Source of the DNA: Hymenopellis radicata
Taxonomy: Eukaryota > Basidiomycota > Agaricomycetes > Agaricales > Physalacriaceae
Assembly (NCBI GenBank): GCA_015501595.1
Contig: JADNRX010001363.1
Coordinates: 1 to 10,631, forward strand
Length of the DNA stretch: 10,631 bases
Reading direction: 5' to 3'
Shown piece by piece: positions 7,516 to 10,631 of the stretch. The notes under the pieces are model-generated. The model made no database searches. It saw only the letters and a program-made list of their open reading frames with translations, and had not been told where the DNA came from. Position 1 is the stretch's first letter; every line of letters begins with the position of its first letter. Made by a program: the position numbers and the translations under genes.

Positions 7516-8284
7516 CATGGAGACCAGTTCCTAGGGAACTAGGAAAGAGCACGGAGAATAAGCAAAGGATCTTCAGTTTGAATTCGAGGACGCACTTATT
7601 GTCGGCGTCGCCAGCAGACGCTCACGACAAAACTACCAGACGGCCCATACAGCCGTCTCCATCGTCCAAATCCGCGTCGATGACGGGTTGCCGAAAAGAC
7701 GGCCTTTAACGGGCTTACGTCGTAGACCAGCGCGGCGGATGTGGTGATTTGGCGCCAGCAGACGACGACGACGGTTTTAAAGCCAAGAGGATGCTTGTGC
7801 TCCCGGACTAGCCCACTCCTCGCGTCAACGAGGAGAATGCTGCAATATTAGCGGCATCGAAAGCTCTCATCAGAGCGTGGAACGGGACGAGCGAGATTAA
7901 TAGTCGTGGTGAGAGGACAAGATGGCTTGCCCGATTGGGACAGCCTCCTCGTCGTGGACGTTGACGACGTCGCTGTGAGTCCGGGCGCCTGGAAATAGGT
8001 TGAGTAGGAGGATAGACATCTGGGACGGCAGGCCAGTCGCGTCAGAGTAGGAGAACGATCCGGCTTGCGCGAATGTCGAATTTCGTTCGACGGACGGTTG
8101 GAACAGCGTCGGGAAATTCTGGTTGGGTTAAACACACTCAATACATTTATTTGTGACAGAATGACAGAGCCACGTACCGTAGAAGTCAACGCCAAGACGA
8201 ACGCCGGCCCAGGGTGCGAGAGGTGAAGAAAGTTGACGAGGTAGGAGCTAAGATGCTCGTACGAGGCAGTGTAACTACCTTAGC
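7516..8284. other. Interior of the element without recognisable genes
   Basis: The sequence is GC-rich with many ACGACG/GTCGTC-like words. A minus-strand frame at 7848-8195 is open for 115 codons (Ser/Thr/Arg-rich, no motif recognised) and is probably a by-product of composition. No RNA gene or terminal-repeat structure was seen. Confidence 0.4.
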
Positions 8285-8615
8285 CTTTCAGTTCATTAGA
8301 CTTCAATTGGACTTTAACTCACCCGGTACAGGTACCAGCCCGAGCTTGTGTACATATATAGAGTCTATTAAAAGATGATTTTACAAGACATTTCTGAGGC
8401 CTCGGAAGCCCGACGTCCCGAATGCTGCCTCCCGACGCCCGATCGGATATTCGCTCTTCATCAGACTTTATTAGACTTTAATTAGACTGATTTTATACCG
8501 TCTCGTCGACTAAAGCCATGAACCTAGAGTAAGCTGGACCTTCTAGACTGGATCCCAATCTCACATTCCCGAATATTTCCGAGGCCCGCAAGCCCCGCCG
8601 TCGCGCACGACGGCT
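8285..8615 (+). repeat. Diverged tandem duplication of about 180 bp
   Basis: Blocks around 8294-8316 (TTAGACTTCAATTGGACTTT) recur near 8470-8490 (TTAGACTTTAATTAGACT), and TTTCTGAGGCCTCGGAAGCC at 8391 recurs as TTTCCGAGGCCCGCAAGCC at 8576. Offsets are about 175-185 bp. Further short AGACTTTA repeats lie at 8462-8488. Confidence 0.65.
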
Positions 8616-8793
8616 GCACCAAGTAGCACTTTTCTTTGGACCGAAACATTCAGCCGTAATGGCGGGTCAGGAAGGACACGGAAAATTCTGAGAAATCACA
8701 AACCTCGAAGTAACTGATTAATCCTCATTTTAGAGAATTCTACAGGGACCTGGTGTCCCGCCTGCTCACACACGGTGGGTGCCAAATATCTGA

Positions 8794-9385
8794 GTGGCAA
8801 TTTCAGATGGAAGTAACCGGTAGATTACCGGTGCGCCCTGATTTGCGTTCTCTATTATTATTCAGGCGCTGTGCATGTAGTGGGCGTGGGAATGGATCTC
8901 GGAAAATGCCGAAAAGGTGCATCCAACCTAGCGATGCGCCATCCAGCGATTCTTGGGCGGGTTTCGAGCAAGAAACTAGTAGAATAGATGTATTCAACGC
9001 AAGACTATTATATGACATTTGAATCGGTGAATGCTAGAGGTCTGTATCAGGCCACCAGCGCATGCGCCCGCCCAATAGTGCCCAGTTTGAGCGTGGGAAT
9101 CGTTCCGGCAAATGCCGAAAAAGCGCATCCAAGGTAGTAGCGCGCCATCCAACGATTCCTGGCTGGGCTTCAAGCAAAAATTATATTCATGTATACAGGA
9201 GACATATATAGAGCAATTTTGGGAAGTGGATGCCATACATTGCTGCTGTGCAGCCCTGTAGCCAGCGCACGCCGTGCCTGCCAGTAGACTGCACAAAGCG
9301 TGGGAATATATACGGAAGTTGCCGGTCTTTTTCGAGCGGTTTTGGATTGTGATCTGGAGACGAGTATTACCATGAACTAGTATTA
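8794..9385 (+). repeat. 207-bp tandem repeat array
   Basis: The word GCGTGGGAAT starts at 8884 (with two flanking differences), 9091 and 9298, exactly 207 bp apart. Units 8884-9090 and 9091-9297 share GTGGGAAT, AAATGCCGAAAA, GCGCATCCAA and a block ending GGGCTTCAAGCAA / GGGTTTCGAGCAA. The third unit is more diverged and partial (GAACTAGTAT near 9374 matches GAAACTAGTAG near 8971). A degenerate piece may precede the array from about 8794. The array ends about 60 bp before the right terminal repeat. Confidence 0.75.
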
Positions 9386-9442
9386 ATATATTAAAGGTGG
9401 TGAGGCCTGTAGGGTTCCACTGAGGCTGAGCTAGGGTCAGGA

Positions 9443-9526
9443 TTTTGGTGGTTCTAACCACACATTATGGAAAGGCCATCAGTGGTTGTAACCACTGCAT
9501 TACCCCTCAAATTACAGCATGGCCTG
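9443..9526 (-). repeat. Right terminal inverted repeat
   Basis: Counterpart of the left repeat. It contains two short dyads with near-identical arms, GTGGTTCTAACCAC (9448-9461) and AGTGGTTGTAACCACT (9481-9496), spaced 34 bp apart. The left end has two diverged equivalents at 6167-6186 and 6203-6215 with about the same spacing. Such paired subterminal motifs are often transposase-binding sites; that role is inferred. Confidence 0.65.
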
Positions 9527-9534
9527 CTTACCAC
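9527..9534. repeat. Right 8-bp target-site duplication
   Basis: Exact copy of the left CTTACCAC, directly abutting the right terminal repeat and followed by sequence homologous to the start of gene C. Confidence 0.8.
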
Positions 9535-9537
9535 GAC

Positions 9538-10290
9538 ACGACCTCGAACGCGTCGCTCCGAGATTCCGCGACAACGACGTCTACACTTTCTGCGCCGACC
9601 GCGGACATGCGCAGAAGCTATGAAGGGCGTTGATAGCGCGGAAACAATCGGAATTTGGAGGTAAGCTTTTGTTGAAATGACTCAGAGTGATTTTCGGCTC
9701 ACCGTGGATAAGGTTTTGCGTATATCGTGTCGACGTTTCAAGAATGTTAACATGGACATAACGACAGAACCGCGTGTTCTGCTGAGTGCGGATATTTCGG
9801 TCACTGGCTCTGAACTTTATTAACATTGCGATGCTCCAGGTACGTGTTACTACTTCTTAGACGGTCTTGATGTGTAGGGAGCGAGTGTTAGAACCATTGG
9901 GAGTGCTTGCGGACATGCTAAACACGCGGTTGGTCCCGCTTTTCAGGTATGTTCACCTCACTTTCAGTTTCATTGATCTGAAGAGTTACGCCTGGGAACA
10001 GTATACACAACGACACATGTATTTTACAGTGTCGAATATTATTCGACTTCTATTCTAACCATTCTCTGCCTGTCAAAATCGCGCCCTTATATCCCAAATC
10101 GACCTTAAGAACCTGTACCCCGAAGCACCTTCACCGCCGACCCTCTCAGCGCGTACTGCAGGAGGCGAGGAACACGCAGGACTCTACATGGCGTCGTTAC
10201 TGCAAGTTGCTCAAAAGTTACCGAGGTACGTACCTGATATGTTAGAGATGAACGTTGAACCGTGGTGGCTTCGTTGACGGTGACCAGACG
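9538..10290 (+). pseudogene. Gene D: paralogue of gene C, probably damaged
   Basis: Product not recognised. Sequence from 9538 aligns with gene C from its ATG, but D has ACG (9538-9540) at that position, and the distance to the first donor is 123 nt against 107 in C, so the frame is shifted. In the frame aligned to C, stops occur at TGATAG (9631-9636). The first intron is conserved (9661-9712, GTAAGC to ATAAG). The second intron has lost the GT donor seen in C (GTGAGC in C, GCTGAG here). Later exons look sound: 10030-10225 follows an ACAG acceptor, is open for 65 codons (CRILFDFYSNHSLPVKIAP) and ends at a GTACGT donor; the intron 10226-10287 has a TTGAC branch site and CCAG acceptor. D may be a decayed copy, or it may now start from a different 5' exon. 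Confidence 0.45.
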
Positions 10291-10383
10291 AAAATTGCGC
10301 TCGATGACGCTCTTACTTTGTTTTCGAAGGCGGGCATCATTTGCGAAGACTACGGAGTCGGCCTGGTGTCCTCGTTAGGATGA
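10288..10383 (+). CDS. Possible terminal exon of gene D
   Basis: Directly after the 10226-10287 intron, one frame is open for 31 codons to TGA at 10381-10383 (TKIALDDALTLFSKAGIICE at its start) and has the mixed composition of real protein. However, the preceding exon 10030-10225 exits in phase 1, which would instead stop after six codons. Either the donor differs or the exons belong to different products. Confidence 0.3.
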   Translation, partial: TKIALDDALTLFSKAGIICEDYGVGLVSSLG

Positions 10384-10631
10384 GGACCAAGATAAAGTTG
10401 GTACGTGCCTCTTCTATTCCTCTCACTTTTTTTTTTACGGCTCATGGAAAAGCCAGATCTAGATCTTGATCAGGGAGTTCTCCTCGCTTCCTTCGTCGTC
10501 TGTGTTCTTCTTCCCGTGTGGTATACCTGCCCGTTGGAGGGCGCGCCCGATGCCGACTGCGAGAGTTTACTTGACGAGCGCCGAGTCGGAACATTGGGTC
10601 GGTCAGGAGACAATTGTGTGCAGCTGGTCTG
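10384..10631 (+). other. Right edge: intron-like segment, nothing else assigned
   Basis: GTACGT at 10401 to AAAAG at 10452 could be a plus-strand intron with a CTCAC branch-like site and a run of ten T (10427-10436), which would imply that the transcript continues past the window. No exon could be assigned with confidence beyond it. Confidence 0.25.

Larger units (their letters stand above)
6139..9526. mobile_element. 3,388-bp DNA transposon-like insertion, probably non-autonomous (8-bp TSD)
   Basis: Three lines of sequence evidence agree. First, it is flanked by the direct repeat CTTACCAC. Second, the ends form imperfect inverted repeats of about 83 bp. Third, the paralogous module near 2620-2640 lacks it. 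An 8-bp duplication is typical of hAT elements and also of KDZ/Zisupton and P types; I cannot choose between these from the ends alone. The right terminus read inward begins CAGGCCATGC, a hAT-like tip. No reading frame inside resembles a transposase; the longest stop-free frame is about 190 codons and crosses repeats. The interior is mostly repeated DNA. It has inserted a few bases upstream of the gene D start and separates D from the promoter-like module. Confidence 0.75.

Noticed and set aside
7848..8195. 115-codon minus-strand frame as a transposase fragment.
   Set aside because: No catalytic or domain motif is visible and the composition is low-complexity Ser/Thr/Arg; calling a transposase would be guesswork.
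10086..10098. Third copy of the 13-mer CTTATATCCCAAA, as if a minus-strand TATA promoter.
   Set aside because: It lies inside the open exon 10030-10225 of gene D and aligns with coding sequence of gene C (LYPK against LNTK). None of the flanking promoter block is present, so the match is probably coincidental.
10455..10466. Palindrome AGATCTAGATCT.
   Set aside because: It is short and isolated, with no repeat or gene context; expected occasionally by chance.
1..10631. CRISPR array, bacterial operon or phage region.
   Set aside because: There are no regularly spaced identical repeats, no ribosome-binding-site-led frames and no long frames; spliceosomal introns on both strands point to a eukaryote.

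Overview
The window looks like eukaryotic, most likely fungal, accessory DNA. No long uninterrupted gene is present. Both strands instead carry many compact spliceosomal introns of about 43-66 bp, with GTAAGT/GTATGT-type donors, CTAAC/CTGAC/TTGAC branch sites and CAG/TAG acceptors, separated by very short exons. That intron-dense style suggests a basidiomycete. This is inference from style only; no conserved household gene is present to fix the lineage, and no protein here is recognised.

Layout. (1) About 1-770: a strand-biased low-complexity stretch (1-330), then little of note. (2) About 771-1550, minus strand: intron-rich gene B. (3) About 1562-2634: a divergent intergenic region. (4) 2635-3237, plus strand: intron-containing gene C. 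(5) 3256-4969, minus strand: intron-rich gene A, tail to tail with C. (6) 5039-6130: a second, diverged copy of the divergent intergenic region. (7) 6139-9526: a 3,388-bp transposon-like insertion flanked by the 8-bp direct repeat CTTACCAC and bounded by imperfect terminal inverted repeats of about 83 bp. (8) 9535-10450, plus strand: gene D, a paralogue of C.

The organising idea is a duplicated head-to-head module: [minus-strand gene] - [about 1.07-kb shared region with a TATA-like element] - [plus-strand gene]. Module 1 is B/C. Module 2 is A/D, with a transposon inserted just upstream of D's start. Module 1 acts as the paralogous empty site and supports the insertion. D has ACG where C has its ATG, and its first exon is out of frame, so D may be decaying.

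The insertion has the 8-bp target duplication expected of hAT- or KDZ-type DNA transposons, but no recognisable transposase reading frame. It contains layered internal repeats: two units about 600 bp apart, each with a perfect dyad and a minus-strand tRNA-like core; a roughly 180-bp duplication; and three copies of a repeat with an exact 207-bp period near the right end. It is best described as a probably non-autonomous element. The most notable signals are the head-to-head module, the transposon with its paralogous empty site, and the tRNA-like/dyad units inside it.
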